NCBI GenBank assembly: GCA_023838465.1
Contig: JAIVEQ010000005.1
Coordinates: 62,001-126,000 of the forward strand
Reading direction: 5' to 3'
Source of the DNA: Candidatus Thiodiazotropha sp.
GTDB taxonomy: Bacteria > Pseudomonadota > Gammaproteobacteria > Chromatiales > Chromatiaceae
DNA length: 64,000 nucleotides
In this document: in pieces, positions 35,665 through 46,150 of the stretch
Numbering within the stretch: the stretch's first letter is position 1
How the letters are laid out: each line of letters opens with the position of its first letter
Program-made: the position numbers and the translations under genes
The notes under the pieces: generated by a model
Told to the model about the DNA's origin: nothing
The model's input: only the letters and a program-made list of their open reading frames with translations
Database searches by the model: none

Positions 35665-37278
35665 ATGTCCACCACACCATCGAGCCTCAAGCAATCGGCG
35701 CAGGAGGTAAGAGTTACCGGCCCAATGGGACCGGGTTTCGATACCATCCTCACACCGGAAGTGCTCCACTTCGTCGCCGAACTGGAACGTCGTTTTGGTA
35801 GCAGAAGACGAGAGTTGCTGAAAATTCGGGCGGATCGGCAGCAACTACTGAATCGCGGTGAGTTACCCGATTTCCTTCAGCAAACCAAAGAAATCCGTGA
35901 TTCGGACTGGCAAGTTCGTCCTGCACCGGCAGATCTTCAGGACCGACGCGTGGAGATTACCGGTCCAGTCGACCGAAAAATGCTGATCAATGCCCTGAAC
36001 TCTGGTGCCAAATGTTTCATGGCCGATCTGGAAGATGCTCATTCACCCACCTGGGAGGCGACAGTCGAAGGACAGATCAATTTGCGGGAGGCGGTCAATC
36101 GCACCTTGACCTTCACCAGCCCAGAAGGCAAGGCCTATCGACTTAACGAGCAATTGGCGACCCTCATAGTGCGTCCACGTGGCTGGCATCTGGAAGAGAA
36201 GCATCTGCTGGTCGATGGTCGCCGACTCTCTGCCGCACTGTTTGATTTCGGTCTCTATCTGTTCCATAACGCTGACACCCTGCTTGCTCAGGGGAGTGGG
36301 CCTTACCTCTACCTACCAAAGATGGAGAGTCATCTTGAAGCACAGTTGTGGACAGATATCTTTACCTGGGCTGAGCAGGAATTGGGGCTGGAGCATGGCA
36401 CCATCCGCTGCACGGTTCTGATCGAGACCATCACAGCGGTATTCGAGATGGATGAGATCCTGTATGCGCTGAGGGATTATATTTGTGGCCTCAACTGTGG
36501 CCGCTGGGACTATATCTTCAGCTTCATTAAACGTTTTCATGCTCATCCTGAATGCGTTTTGCCAGATCGCAGCGAAGTCACCATGACGGTGCCATTCCTG
36601 CGCTCTTATTCAAAGCTCCTTATCAATACATGTCATCGTCGTGGTGCCCATGCCATGGGTGGTATGGCAGCACAGATCCCGATTCGTGATGATGCGGCCG
36701 CTGATGCAGCAGCCAAAGAGAAGGTGCGACTCGATAAGGTGCGTGAAGCAGGAGATGGTCATGATGGGACCTGGGTCGCACATCCTGGTCTGGTACCGGT
36801 AGCAATGGCTGTCTTTGATCAACACATGCCGGGTCCTAACCAACTCGATCGAATAGACAATGCCCTACGGGTGAGTGCCAGCGATTTATTGCAGGTTCCA
36901 GAAGGTGAGATTACCGAAGCAGGACTGCGCAACAACATCAGTGCAGCCTTGCGCTACATGGCCGCCTGGCTGGGAGGACGTGGTGCGGTGCCCATCCACC
37001 ATCTCATGGAGGATGCAGCCACTGCTGAGATTGCCCGTTCACAGATTTGGCAATGGATTCGCTACCCCAAGGGGGTGTTCAGCGATGGCCGGAATGTTAC
37101 AAATCAGATTTTTGAGCAAGCAGTTGATGATGAACTAACTGAAATTAGAAGCGAAGTTGGTGAGCTGGCTTTTGAATCGGACCACTACGAACAGGCGGCA
37201 ACACTGTTGAGACAGATAGTTGCAGAAGACAAGTTTGAAGAGTTTCTTACCCTCCCTGCCTATGAGCAACTCAATTGA
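35665..37278 (+). CDS. aceB: Malate synthase A
   Basis: Condenses glyoxylate and acetyl-CoA to malate. I start at 35665 (MSTTPSSLKQ), which follows an AGGAGAG ribosome site and gives 537 residues, the normal length for isoform A; the frame extends back to 35530 through non-conserved sequence. Signatures: KCFMADLEDAHSPTWEA, VRPRGWHLEEKHL with the catalytic Arg, LNCGRWDYIFSF and MGGMAAQIPI. aceA follows after 52 bp. Confidence 0.96.
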   Translation: MSTTPSSLKQSAQEVRVTGPMGPGFDTILTPEVLHFVAELERRFGSRRRELLKIRADRQQLLNRGELPDFLQQTKEIRDSDWQVRPAPADLQDRRVEITGPVDRKMLINALNSGAKCFMADLEDAHSPTWEATVEGQINLREAVNRTLTFTSPEGKAYRLNEQLATLIVRPRGWHLEEKHLLVDGRRLSAALFDFGLYLFHNADTLLAQGSGPYLYLPKMESHLEAQLWTDIFTWAEQELGLEHGTIRCTVLIETITAVFEMDEILYALRDYICGLNCGRWDYIFSFIKRFHAHPECVLPDRSEVTMTVPFLRSYSKLLINTCHRRGAHAMGGMAAQIPIRDDAAADAAAKEKVRLDKVREAGDGHDGTWVAHPGLVPVAMAVFDQHMPGPNQLDRIDNALRVSASDLLQVPEGEITEAGLRNNISAALRYMAAWLGGRGAVPIHHLMEDAATAEIARSQIWQWIRYPKGVFSDGRNVTNQIFEQAVDDELTEIRSEVGELAFESDHYEQAATLLRQIVAEDKFEEFLTLPAYEQLN

Positions 37279-37330
37279 GTTGTGCGGCGAGTTTCAAAAC
37301 GACACGAAGTAATACCACTGGAGAGAATAA

Positions 37331-38653
37331 ATGACACGTAATGAACAGATTGAAGCCTTGAAAAAGGATTGGGCAGAAAATCCCCGTTGGACCGATGTGA
37401 AACGCGGCTATAGCGCTGAAGATGTGGTGCGTCTACGCGGATCGGTTCAACCAGAATATACGTATGCGAAGAAGGGTGCCGAAAAGCTGTGGAAATTGGT
37501 ACGGGGCGATGCCAAGAAGGGTTATGTGAATTGTATGGGCGCTATTACCGGCGGACAGGCAATGCAACAGGCAAAGGCTGGCATAGAGGCAATCTATCTC
37601 TCAGGCTGGCAGGTTGCAGCAGATGGCAACACGTCTGAGACGATGTATCCGGATCAATCGCTTTATGCCTATGATTCAGTGCCGACCATGGTGCGCCGGA
37701 TCAACAACGGTTTCAAACGCGCCGATGAGATCCAGTGGTCTCGTGATATCAATCCGGGTGATGAGGGGTATATTGACTATTTCCTACCCATCGTTGCAGA
37801 TGCTGAGGCCGGTTTTGGCGGTGTGCTCAACGCCTTCGAACTGATGAAAAACATGATTGCCGCTGGGGCATCTGGGGTTCACTACGAAGATCAGCTGGCT
37901 GCAGTAAAGAAGTGTGGTCACATGGGTGGTAAGGTTTTGGTGCCTACCCAAGAAGCGGTACAGAAGTTGATCGCAGCGCGTCTTGCGGCTGATGTAATGG
38001 GCACGCCCACCCTGGTGCTGGCACGCACCGACGCTGAGGCAGCCAACCTGCTGACCTCGGATGTAGATCCAAATGACAAACCCTTCCTGACCGGTGATCG
38101 CACATCCGAAGGTTTCTACCAGGTTAAAAACGGTCTGGATCAGGCCATCTCCCGCGGTGTGGCCTATGCGCCCTATGCCGATCTGGTGTGGTGTGAGACG
38201 GGTACCCCGGATCTTGGCTTCGCTCGTGAGTTTGCTCAGGCGGTACTCGCAGAAAATCCAAATAAACTGCTGGCCTACAATTGCTCCCCTTCCTTCAACT
38301 GGAAGAAGAACCTGGATGACGCCACTATTGCGAAATTCCAGGATGAGCTCTCTGACATGGGTTACAAATACCAGTTCATTACTTTGGCGGGTATCCACAA
38401 TATGTGGTTCAACATGTTTGACCTGGCTTACGACTACGCTCGCGGTGAGGGTATGAAGCACTATGTCCAAAAGGTACAGGAACCCGAGTTTGCAGCCCGT
38501 GACAAGGGTTATACCTTTGTCTCTCATCAGCAAGAGGTTGGTGCTGGTTATTTTGATGATGTCACAACCGTTATTCAGGGTGGTGCTTCATCCGTGACAG
38601 CGCTAACGGGTTCAACGGAAGAGGAACAATTCGATAGCGCGGCCGGTATGTAA
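37331..38653 (+). CDS. aceA: Isocitrate lyase
   Basis: Splits isocitrate into glyoxylate and succinate. The 440 residues include the catalytic KKCGHMGGK loop (near 195), the DAEAGFGG metal-binding segment, the [12 protein letters not shown] stretch and the [10 protein letters not shown] motif. Preceded by GGAGAG and followed by a strong terminator at 38753. Forms an operon with aceB under AceK-linked control of flux. Confidence 0.97.
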   Translation: MTRNEQIEALKKDWAENPRWTDVKRGYSAEDVVRLRGSVQPEYTYAKKGAEKLWKLVRGDAKKGYVNCMGAITGGQAMQQAKAGIEAIYLSGWQVAADGNTSETMYPDQSLYAYDSVPTMVRRINNGFKRADEIQWSRDINPGDEGYIDYFLPIVADAEAGFGGVLNAFELMKNMIAAGASGVHYEDQLAAVKKCGHMGGKVLVPTQEAVQKLIAARLAADVMGTPTLVLARTDAEAANLLTSDVDPNDKPFLTGDRTSEGFYQVKNGLDQAISRGVAYAPYADLVWCETGTPDLGFAREFAQAVLAENPNKLLAYNCSPSFNWKKNLDDATIAKFQDELSDMGYKYQFITLAGIHNMWFNMFDLAYDYARGEGMKHYVQKVQEPEFAARDKGYTFVSHQQEVGAGYFDDVTTVIQGGASSVTALTGSTEEEQFDSAAGM

Positions 38654-38752
38654 CGTTAATGCTAACAAGCGTAGTAGGTGGATTTTTAGGTGTTATTAAC
38701 ACCTCCTGAATCTATTGGCTATGTTTGTTTTTTTACCTTTTTCTGCCCTTCG

Positions 38753-38780
38753 GCCGTGCCTTTTGGCACGGCTTTTTTTT
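38753..38780 (+). terminator. Terminator of aceBA
   Basis: GCCGTGCC/GGCACGGC stem with a TTTT loop, followed by eight Ts. Confidence 0.92.
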
Positions 38781-38839
38781 CAACGCTGCATTGTGTGAAA
38801 AAAGAGTGAAAGGGAACAACAGTCAGGAGTAGAGAATAA

Positions 38840-39334
38840 ATGAGCCTGAATGACAGTGCTTTGAAAACAGCCGATCTGTATGACATTCATGAAGAGAAGC
38901 TTCAGATCTGCAATCCTGGTTTTCGCCACTATGGTGGATATCATGCCTTCCATGGTGCCATTGCAACCCTGAAGTGTTTTGAGGACAACTCGTTGGTACG
39001 AGACCAATTGGATCAACCAGGACAGGGTAGGGTACTGGTAGTTGATGCCGGTGGTTCCCTGCGTTGTGCGATGTTGGGTGATCTGCTGGCACAGAAGGGA
39101 GTCGACAATGGTTGGGCGGGCGTCTTGATGTTTGGCTGTATTCGCGATGCTGTAGAGATTGGTGAGATGCCGCTTGGTGTGATGGCATTGGCCACCAATC
39201 CCCGTAAAAGTGTCAAGAAAGGAGTAGGAGATGTGGGTGGTGAAGTTAATTTCAGTGGTGTGACATTCAAGCCGGGAGAATGGCTATATGCCGATGAGGA
39301 TGGGATTGTAGTACTGGCTGAGCCTGCGACTTAG
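38840..39334 (+). CDS. rraA: RraA family protein
   Basis: A 164-residue RraA-type protein, known in E. coli as an inhibitor of RNase E; some family members are aldolases. Visible features are the TADLYDIHE start, the GQGRVLVVDAGGSLRCAMLGDLLA stretch and the GCIRDAVEI motif. Stands alone after the aceBA terminator. The aldolase alternative cannot be excluded from sequence alone. Confidence 0.92.
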   Translation: MSLNDSALKTADLYDIHEEKLQICNPGFRHYGGYHAFHGAIATLKCFEDNSLVRDQLDQPGQGRVLVVDAGGSLRCAMLGDLLAQKGVDNGWAGVLMFGCIRDAVEIGEMPLGVMALATNPRKSVKKGVGDVGGEVNFSGVTFKPGEWLYADEDGIVVLAEPAT

Positions 39335-39588
39335 TCATTATCCGATACCGGAATGACTACACTTTCAGTTGAGAGACAGACAATATTGAAGCTGGCATGA
39401 TAAGCGATTTTATGCATCGGTTTGCTGAGTCACGCCCACATTGATCGTGCCGCCGTGATCCTCAAAAAAATTACAAAAAAGGTCAGAGATGGCGGGGATT
39501 ATTCATTAATAAGTGGCTATAACAGTACCATGGCTTAAAGTATGCTATTACCAACATATCTTCTGCTCAATATTGGAGATTCCTAAGA

Positions 39589-40515
39589 GTGAAACACCAT
39601 TTAATGCGGCTACTGACACTCATTTTGTTAACCAGTACGGCCCAAGCCTTCGAAACAGTAAAGGTTAATGAACGGGTCTATGCCCTTGTTGGGGATCTTG
39701 GACAACGTTCTGCCGATAACCTTGGGCACAATATGACATCTGGCTTTATCGTAGGTGATGAGGGTGTTGCAGTGGTGGATCCAGGTGCCTGCCAGACAGA
39801 TGCCGCTGCTATTGAGTCAGCAATCCGTAGTGCGACGGACAAACCGGTACGTTGGGTAATCAATACCGGTGGGCAGGATCACCGATGGCTGGCCAATGGC
39901 TACTTCAAAAGGCAAGGTGCAGAGATAGTGGCGGCAGCTGCCGGGCGTGAATATATGCAGGCAAATGCTGAGCAACAGAAAAGCAATATCAAACGACTTG
40001 TAGGTGATCCATGTGGTGACCCGGATCCAGTCTTTCCTGATAAGACTTTTTCCGATAGCTATCGTTTGCCGATGCAGGGAGTGGATGTGGAGCTACGCTT
40101 TACCGGGGGTGCTCACACACCAGGTGATCTATTTGTCTGGTTACCGGCAACCAGGACACTTTTTACAGGTGATGCAGTCTATGTGGAACGCTTATTGGGG
40201 GTTTTCCCCGGTGGACTGCTGCGTTGGATCGCCACACTTGAATTCATGAGGGATAAGCTGAAACCAGAAATTATCATTCCAGGTCATGGGCATGTCACCC
40301 ATCTTGATGAGGCATTACATGACAGTTACGACTATTTGACCATGCTGAAAGATTGGGTTGGTCAACGAATCGCTGATGGTGCTTTCGACCCTGTAGAAGC
40401 GGCGGAGGGACTTGACCAGTCAGAATTCTCTTACCTGAAGAACTACGACCAATTGAGTTTTCGTGCTATGAATGCACTGCGAGCTGCCGAACAGTTATTC
40501 GAGGCTGTAGAGTAG
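39589..40515 (+). CDS. Exported MBL-fold protein with a degenerate metal motif
   Basis: A 308-residue metallo-beta-lactamase-fold protein starting at GTG, with a signal peptide (MKHHLMRLLTLILLTSTAQA). The fold is clear: SGFIVGDEGVAVVDPG, FTGGAHTPGDLFVWLP with a His and an Asp, and IPGHGHVT near 235. The first metal motif, normally HxHxDH, reads GGQDHR at residues 94-99, so only the Asp-His part remains. It may bind one metal or act differently from hydrolases in the family. It resembles the SoxH/quinoprotein-relay group but I cannot name it. Monocistronic. Confidence 0.8.
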   Translation: MKHHLMRLLTLILLTSTAQAFETVKVNERVYALVGDLGQRSADNLGHNMTSGFIVGDEGVAVVDPGACQTDAAAIESAIRSATDKPVRWVINTGGQDHRWLANGYFKRQGAEIVAAAAGREYMQANAEQQKSNIKRLVGDPCGDPDPVFPDKTFSDSYRLPMQGVDVELRFTGGAHTPGDLFVWLPATRTLFTGDAVYVERLLGVFPGGLLRWIATLEFMRDKLKPEIIIPGHGHVTHLDEALHDSYDYLTMLKDWVGQRIADGAFDPVEAAEGLDQSEFSYLKNYDQLSFRAMNALRAAEQLFEAVE

Positions 40516-40677
40516 CGCTTGGCTGAAATAAGGAGCACAACAACACAGATGCCGCTTCCTGACCAGATCGAGGTGTGTACTGCGCTCTAAGTTATTAGTG
40601 TTAACAGGACCTAGTGAAATGGGCAGGAAATGCCTGTATAAACGAGTAGTAAGTTCGGTCCTGTCATTGGTGTTTTC

Positions 40678-41736
40678 ATGCTACTACTCATTGTGTATGT
40701 GCTCATTGCCTTAGGGTTTTCATTTCTCTGTTCAATTGCCGAGGCAGTGATACTCAGCATCACTCATCCCTATATATCTGTTCTTGAACAAGAGGGAAAT
40801 GGGGCGGCACCCCTGTTACGGGATATGAAACAGGATATCAATGATCCGTTGGCAGCGATTCTTACCTTAAATACGACTGCCCACACCATTGGTGCTGCTG
40901 GAGCGGGGGCACAGGCTGCCGTTGTGTTTGGTAGTGCTTACGTGGGAGTCGCCTCTGCAGTACTAACCCTGCTTATACTGATATTCTCTGAAATCATACC
41001 CAAGACACTAGGTGCCCACTATTGGCGACAGCTTGCCCCCGCCACAGCCTATACCCTTAGGGCTCTCATCTGGATACTCTATCCATTTATAGTGATGTCA
41101 GCTGTCCTTACACGCTTACTTTCACGTGACCATGAGCCAGGAAAATTTCGAAGGGATGAGTTTACTGCAATGGCGGATGTAGGTGTTGAAGAGGGTGAAC
41201 TTGATCAGCGCGAGTCATTGATACTGAAGAATCTTTTCCTCCTTAAAGAGACCAGAGTGATCGATGTAATGACACCTCGCACGGTAGTGTTTTCATTGGA
41301 TGAGACTCTTTCAGTGCAGGAATATTTCGAAAAATTTAACGGTAGTCGATTTTCTCGCATACCGGTTTATAAGGACAACCGTGATCATGTGACCGGCTTT
41401 GTGTTACGGAGTGATCTACTGCTCTCCCATGCCAGGGGAAACTCGGAGAAAAGGCTTGACGTCTATCGCCGTGATATTCCGGCTCTTTCAGATACCAGTT
41501 CGTTGCAAGCCGCTTTCGAGGCCTTTATGGAAACACGCAGCCATATCACATTGATTGTTGATGAGTACGGCAGTATGGAGGGTATTCTAACCTTGGAGGA
41601 TATTCTTGAGACCATTCTTGGTATTGAGATAGTCGATGAGGGCGATAAGATAGATGATATGCGTAAATTGGCCCGGCGACTGTGGAGGAAACGTGCAACT
41701 AAAATGGGCTTGGAGGTTACTGATCAAGATGAATGA
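40678..41736 (+). CDS. CNNM/CorC-type membrane protein with CBS domains
   Basis: A 352-residue protein of the DUF21-CBS class, linked in other bacteria to magnesium and cobalt efflux. The DUF21 domain (about 1-165) holds four helices with the IAEAVILSITHPYI and FSEIIPKTLGAHY segments. It is followed by a CBS pair (VIDVMTPRTVVFSLDE and ITLIVDEYGSMEGILTLEDILETILG). It lacks the C-terminal CorC/HlyC domain beyond the CBS pair. Confidence 0.85.
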   Translation: MLLLIVYVLIALGFSFLCSIAEAVILSITHPYISVLEQEGNGAAPLLRDMKQDINDPLAAILTLNTTAHTIGAAGAGAQAAVVFGSAYVGVASAVLTLLILIFSEIIPKTLGAHYWRQLAPATAYTLRALIWILYPFIVMSAVLTRLLSRDHEPGKFRRDEFTAMADVGVEEGELDQRESLILKNLFLLKETRVIDVMTPRTVVFSLDETLSVQEYFEKFNGSRFSRIPVYKDNRDHVTGFVLRSDLLLSHARGNSEKRLDVYRRDIPALSDTSSLQAAFEAFMETRSHITLIVDEYGSMEGILTLEDILETILGIEIVDEGDKIDDMRKLARRLWRKRATKMGLEVTDQDE

Positions 41737-41778
41737 TGCAGATACTAACCAGAACGTAACTTACAGGGTTAGTAAAAA

Positions 41779-43194
41779 TCAACCCATCAGTTGATAACAG
41801 GGTGAATAGTCGCCCTGTAGCTTCATTCTATTCTGTTCCGCGAACGATATCAGCAGGTGGTCCATCGCAACAACAATATCCTGTTCTCCATGGATCACGA
41901 AGGGACCGTGTTGCTCAACTGCATGTATCCCATCCTCTTTTACATTCCCTGCAACGATACCTGAGAAGGCACGCCTCAGATTTGCTGCCATGTCATGGCC
42001 ATCCTGTTGATGATTCAACTTAAGTGCAGCCATGGCTTCATGAGTCGGTTTAAACGGTTGTTGCAGACCGTTCTCAATGAATAATCGCCAGTTAAAGTAG
42101 AATGCGTCATTACCCTCATAACGGTAGGCTCTAACACTCTCCATAGCATTCCCCATAGCCAATGCCACTGCAGCGGGATCGTCAATAATCACCTGATAAT
42201 ATTTTTGTGCGTCAGCACCTAGTGTGGCACCGATAAAACGGTCGATCTCCTCGAAATATTCGGCACCCTCAACAGGGCCTGTCAGGATCAGGGGGAAGGC
42301 ATGATCGGCATTTTCAGGATGCATCAGTATACCAAGAAGATAGAGTAGTTCTTCCATGGTACCTGCACCGCCTGGAAAGATGATCACGCCGTGACCGACA
42401 CGCACGAATGCCTCCAGGCGTTTCTCAATATCGGGCATGATGACCAGTTCATTGACGATAGGGTTGGGAGGCTCTGAGGCGATGATGCCCGGTTCCGTGA
42501 TACCCAGGTATCGGCCACTGCTGATACGCTGTTTGGCATGTCCTATTGCAGCACCTTTCATAGGTCCTTTCATGGCGCCTGGTCCACAACCGGTACACAC
42601 ATTCAGGCCTCTCAGTCCCAATTCGTAACCTACTTCCTTGGAATAGTCATACTCCTTCCTGCCAATGGAATGGCCACCCCAGCACACCACCAGATTAGGA
42701 TCCATACCGGTATGTAGAATCCGTGCATTACGTAGGATGTGAAATACGGTAGAGGTGATATGGCTTGAATCATTCAGATCATAGGCCGGGTCATGTTGGA
42801 TTTCATTATGGACATAGATGATGTCTCGTAGAACGGCAAATAGGTGCTCTTGAATGCCACGAATCATTTTGGCGTCCACAAATGCACTGCTCGGCGCATT
42901 CTCCAAACGTAATTTGATACCCCTATTGGTCTGCATCAGATGGATACCAAAATCACGGTAGGTCTCGAAGATCTCACGTGCATCATCTGTCTCACTGCCA
43001 CAATTAAGTACAGCCAGAGCACAGCGGCGAAACAGACCGTACAACCCGTGTGCGTTGGTATCTAGTAGAGCGTTAACTTCAAGTTGTGACAGCACTTCAA
43101 GACTGCCTTCCGGCCGAACCGATGCACTGAGTTTGGAGGGAGTGGAATTCAAAACACTACTGTTCGAATGATTAGTGTTGGATTTTTGGGACAC
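41779..43194 (-). CDS. ppnN: Nucleotide 5'-monophosphate nucleosidase
   Basis: Hydrolyses purine and pyrimidine nucleoside monophosphates to base and ribose 5-phosphate; in E. coli PpnN is a (p)ppGpp target. The 471 residues contain the LOG-like core with VVCWGGHSIGRKEYDYS, TGCGPGAMKGPMKGA and FPGGAGTMEELLYLLGIL, and the N- and C-terminal domains of the long YgdH type. Starts with GTG. It is slightly longer than the E. coli protein because of a Ser/Asn-rich N-terminus. Confidence 0.93.
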   Translation of the reverse strand: MSQKSNTNHSNSSVLNSTPSKLSASVRPEGSLEVLSQLEVNALLDTNAHGLYGLFRRCALAVLNCGSETDDAREIFETYRDFGIHLMQTNRGIKLRLENAPSSAFVDAKMIRGIQEHLFAVLRDIIYVHNEIQHDPAYDLNDSSHITSTVFHILRNARILHTGMDPNLVVCWGGHSIGRKEYDYSKEVGYELGLRGLNVCTGCGPGAMKGPMKGAAIGHAKQRISSGRYLGITEPGIIASEPPNPIVNELVIMPDIEKRLEAFVRVGHGVIIFPGGAGTMEELLYLLGILMHPENADHAFPLILTGPVEGAEYFEEIDRFIGATLGADAQKYYQVIIDDPAAVALAMGNAMESVRAYRYEGNDAFYFNWRLFIENGLQQPFKPTHEAMAALKLNHQQDGHDMAANLRRAFSGIVAGNVKEDGIHAVEQHGPFVIHGEQDIVVAMDHLLISFAEQNRMKLQGDYSPCYQLMG

Positions 43195-43408
43195 TGGATC
43201 CTAAGTTATTAGATTGACGGAGTACAAGTATCCCATCCATTAACTGATTCAACAACTTTGGTCTTTCAGGCTCAATAGTAGCAATCAAAACAGCATCAAT
43301 AAGCCCCAGTATAGAAAACCACATGAGAAACGTGATAGTAATCAAATATCCGATCAACGCCTCTGTATTAATCCGGCAACCTAATATGTTACCGGATTAA
43401 TATTGTCG

Positions 43409-43765
43409 CTACTCTCCCTCGTAAGATGCGCCAGTGTACCCACCAGAGCCAGAGCTTTGATCGGAGTTATCACTGGTATCTTCTGATGAAGTAGTAGTTG
43501 TTGTAGTTTTGGTTTTAACCTTGGTTTTTGTAACATTTCCCTCATCATCGACGGTTTTTGTTTTCGTTTTTGTTTTAACGGTGGTCTTGGTTTTACCCGC
43601 CAGCAGAATGGGCATAGTAGACTGGTTGTTAGTGTCGATGAATGGTTGATAGATGCCAGAATTCGACACAATATCGGATGGAGCGTCCAGTACAGAAGCA
43701 AAAACATCAATGCTGTAAGACAATGTCACAAAAATAGCAGAAATGAGATAGATGGGTCGTTTCAT
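43409..43765 (-). CDS. Exported low-complexity Lys-Thr repeat protein
   Basis: A 118-residue protein with a signal peptide (MKRPIYLISAIFVTLSYSIDVFA), a short ordinary stretch, then alternating Lys-Thr (about residues 58-90) and a Ser/Gly/Asp-rich tail. No family recognised. AGGGAGA before the ATG supports expression. The repetitive, positively charged core suggests a surface or matrix role. Confidence 0.65.
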   Translation of the reverse strand: MKRPIYLISAIFVTLSYSIDVFASVLDAPSDIVSNSGIYQPFIDTNNQSTMPILLAGKTKTTVKTKTKTKTVDDEGNVTKTKVKTKTTTTTTSSEDTSDNSDQSSGSGGYTGASYEGE

Positions 43766-44046
43766 GAGAATCTCCCTCGATGTATGGTGATCCTTTCAAA
43801 CAGCTAGGATGTTAGCCTTCTATGAGACAGCGTGTTTAGGGTGCAGAACCGTTTTCAGCTGTTCACCACACAGCAATCAATGCTGTAATATTGATAGTAG
43901 AGGACCTGATATATAGGCTGTGTTGAGAAAGTCACGATTATGTTGTGACTTATTAACAGGGAGATTTGAAAGATGCTATGGCCAGTTGGGAGACAGAATG
44001 AAGACTACCCAGGTGGATTGGAAGGGGCGTCCCTGCCCCGACACAG
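43766..44046. other. Intergenic region after mdh
   Basis: About 280 bp. Just downstream of the mdh stop (minus strand) lies a GGGGC/GCCCC hairpin (44022-44037) without a T-run; nothing else stands out. Confidence 0.5.
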
Positions 44047-45033
44047 TCAGGCGTTTGGTAATAAATCCTGAATAATGGACCGTTCTTCCAGTAATTCCTT
44101 CTCGGATAATCTGAGACGCGAGACGCTCAACTCATCCAGTTCCAGACCTTGAACGATTTCAAATTCCCCATTCTTACAGGTCACGGGAAAGGAGTAGACC
44201 AAACCTTTATCAATGCCGTAACTGCCATCAGAGGGGATCGCCATGCTGACCCAATCCCCATCGGGTGTACCGAGTACCCAATCATGGACATGATCGACAA
44301 TGGCATCGGCAGCCGATGCTGCAGATGAAAGTCCACGCGCCTCGATAACCTCTGCACCCCGGCGTTGAATCCTAGGTACGAATTCATCGATAGCCCAGTC
44401 ACGTTCTACTAGGTCATATACCGGTTGTCCATTGACCAGACAGTTGTCGATGTGTGGAAACTGGGTGCTGGAATGGTTTCCCCAGATAGTCACCTGTTTT
44501 ATATCGGCAACCCGTGAATTGGTTTTGATTGCCAGTTGGCCCAGTGCTCGATTATGGTCCAGACGCGTCATGGCCGTAAACTGTTTTCGATGCAGGTCAG
44601 GTGCATTGGCAGAGGCGATTAGAGCGTTGGTATTGGCAGGATTTCCAACCACCAGAACACGCACATCACGGGAAGCGTGATCGTTGATTATCTTTCCTTG
44701 AGTGGAGAATATCTTGGCATTCTCAGTAATCAGATCCTTACGCTCCATCCCTTTACCACGTGGCTTGGCACCTATCAGAATGGCATAGTTCGTTTCAGCA
44801 AAAGCGACTGATGGTTCATCTGTCAAGACAATGTCATGTAGCAAGGGGAAGGCACAATCTTCCAACTCCATGCCGACGCCTTTGAGTGATGATAACGCCT
44901 GGGGGATTTCTAACAGTCTAAGAATCACAGGCTGATCTGGACCAAACATGTCGCCGGAGGCGACGCGGAACGCCAGCGCATATCCAATATTTCCTGCGGC
45001 ACCGGTGATTGTGACTTTAACAGCGGGCTTCAT
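44047..45033 (-). CDS. mdh: Malate dehydrogenase
   Basis: NAD-linked malate/oxaloacetate interconversion in the TCA cycle and glyoxylate shunt. I start at the ATG at 45033, because the ribosome site GAGGAT lies between it and the ATG six codons upstream. The 328 residues show the [13 protein letters not shown] nucleotide-binding motif, [31 protein letters not shown] and the catalytic [11 protein letters not shown]. It is the cytoplasmic-type MDH common in proteobacteria lacking the enterobacterial form. Confidence 0.95.
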   Translation of the reverse strand: MKPAVKVTITGAAGNIGYALAFRVASGDMFGPDQPVILRLLEIPQALSSLKGVGMELEDCAFPLLHDIVLTDEPSVAFAETNYAILIGAKPRGKGMERKDLITENAKIFSTQGKIINDHASRDVRVLVVGNPANTNALIASANAPDLHRKQFTAMTRLDHNRALGQLAIKTNSRVADIKQVTIWGNHSSTQFPHIDNCLVNGQPVYDLVERDWAIDEFVPRIQRRGAEVIEARGLSSAASAADAIVDHVHDWVLGTPDGDWVSMAIPSDGSYGIDKGLVYSFPVTCKNGEFEIVQGLELDELSVSRLRLSEKELLEERSIIQDLLPNA

Positions 45034-45244
45034 TGTGGATGATCCTCTCATAAGTTTGTTGGATGGCGAGATAAGTATAGTTATTTCTGCCTCTTTGGAT
45101 AGTGCATATAACTCAATAGAGAGTATTGCTCTATAACCATAGTGACTGCCTGAAAATACTACCTATTGGTCTGACTTTCGGTGTCTGGTGGCGATCTTTT
45201 CCACTGAATACCCACCTGCAAGCCCGTTTCTGAACAAGCACTGG

Positions 45245-45565
45245 TTAAGATGTCGCATCCGCACTGACAATGACCTCATGCATTTCGATAGCGCTTTCCC
45301 CAATGAAGGCCTCTTTGGGCATTGGATTGGCGTGCGCGCGTTTGAAATCATCGCTGCCAACCCAGTCATCGAATGCCTGCCGATTAACCCAGCTGGTGAG
45401 TACCACATAGTGCATCTCCGGCTTGACGGGTTTAAGTACCTGCATGCGTACAAACCCCGGTTGTTGATCGATCTGTCCGGCCCGTGAGCGGAAGCGTTGT
45501 TCAAATATTTCCTGGAATGGTTCAGCAACAGTTACCCGATTTGCGACAATGAACATGTCACTCAA
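45245..45565 (-). CDS. Antibiotic biosynthesis monooxygenase (ABM)-domain protein
   Basis: A 106-residue dimeric ferredoxin-like protein of the ABM superfamily. MFIVANRVTVAEPF opens it and the SWVNRQAFDDWVGSDDFKRAH pattern (aromatic and His residues) resembles heme-degrading IsdG-like members. Function and substrate cannot be decided. The bolA-like gene lies about 100 bp upstream on the same strand. Confidence 0.8.
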   Translation of the reverse strand: MSDMFIVANRVTVAEPFQEIFEQRFRSRAGQIDQQPGFVRMQVLKPVKPEMHYVVLTSWVNRQAFDDWVGSDDFKRAHANPMPKEAFIGESAIEMHEVIVSADATS

Positions 45566-45669
45566 CTCCTATGCATATGCTGGTAGGGTGGTAGCGTTTG
45601 CAGCCTCCCAGAAGAGCTCGGGATAGGCCTGTGTGCCGTCAGTCTCAGTTGGGGTATGCCAGATCACTG

Positions 45670-45909
45670 TTAGGATTGGCGGCTCTCTTCAGGCGTTTTG
45701 GCTCGTATTGTCAGTGCATGCAGCTCCCCAGTAGCGATCTCATCATTAAACAGGGTAAGAATGGAACGTTGCCTCTGAAGACTTTTCATGGCGCTAAATG
45801 CGGGGGTCGTAACATTGACCTCAAAGTTGCAGCTTTCGCCTGCAACGCTGATTTCAGCATCCGGGTAGATGCCTTTGATTCGGTTGATCAGATCTTGTTC
45901 ATTCATCAT
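45670..45909 (-). CDS. BolA family protein
   Basis: A 79-residue BolA/IbaG-like protein; such proteins pair with monothiol glutaredoxins in iron-sulfur trafficking. Visible are NRIKGIYPDAEISVAGESCNFEVNV, with a Cys in place of the usual Gly/His-loop residue, and the conserved C-terminal GELHALTIRAKTPEE, where the His may bind the cluster. Small, on the same strand as the ABM gene. Confidence 0.85.
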   Translation of the reverse strand: MMNEQDLINRIKGIYPDAEISVAGESCNFEVNVTTPAFSAMKSLQRQRSILTLFNDEIATGELHALTIRAKTPEESRQS

Positions 45910-46150
45910 TCACGTCTCGTATGCAGCGTTAGGGGGCTATCTTCTCATGTTCTGACAAACTATTCGTTTCAGTTACTTACATGCTTTATGTGGATTTGCA
46001 GATGCCATGCATTAAGTATCAGTCTTGATGTATGTTTTCAACCTGTCTCATCCCTGTGCCCCATCATCTTCACTGATACTTTTAGGGTGATGATTGACAG
46101 CGCAACGTTCTTGGGGCAAGTTTTCACTACACTTATACAGGAAAAAAGTC

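Noticed and set aside
43172..43357. 61-codon hydrophobic frame upstream of ppnN
   Set aside because: Overlaps the ppnN start by 23 bases, no clear ribosome site; possible but not supported.
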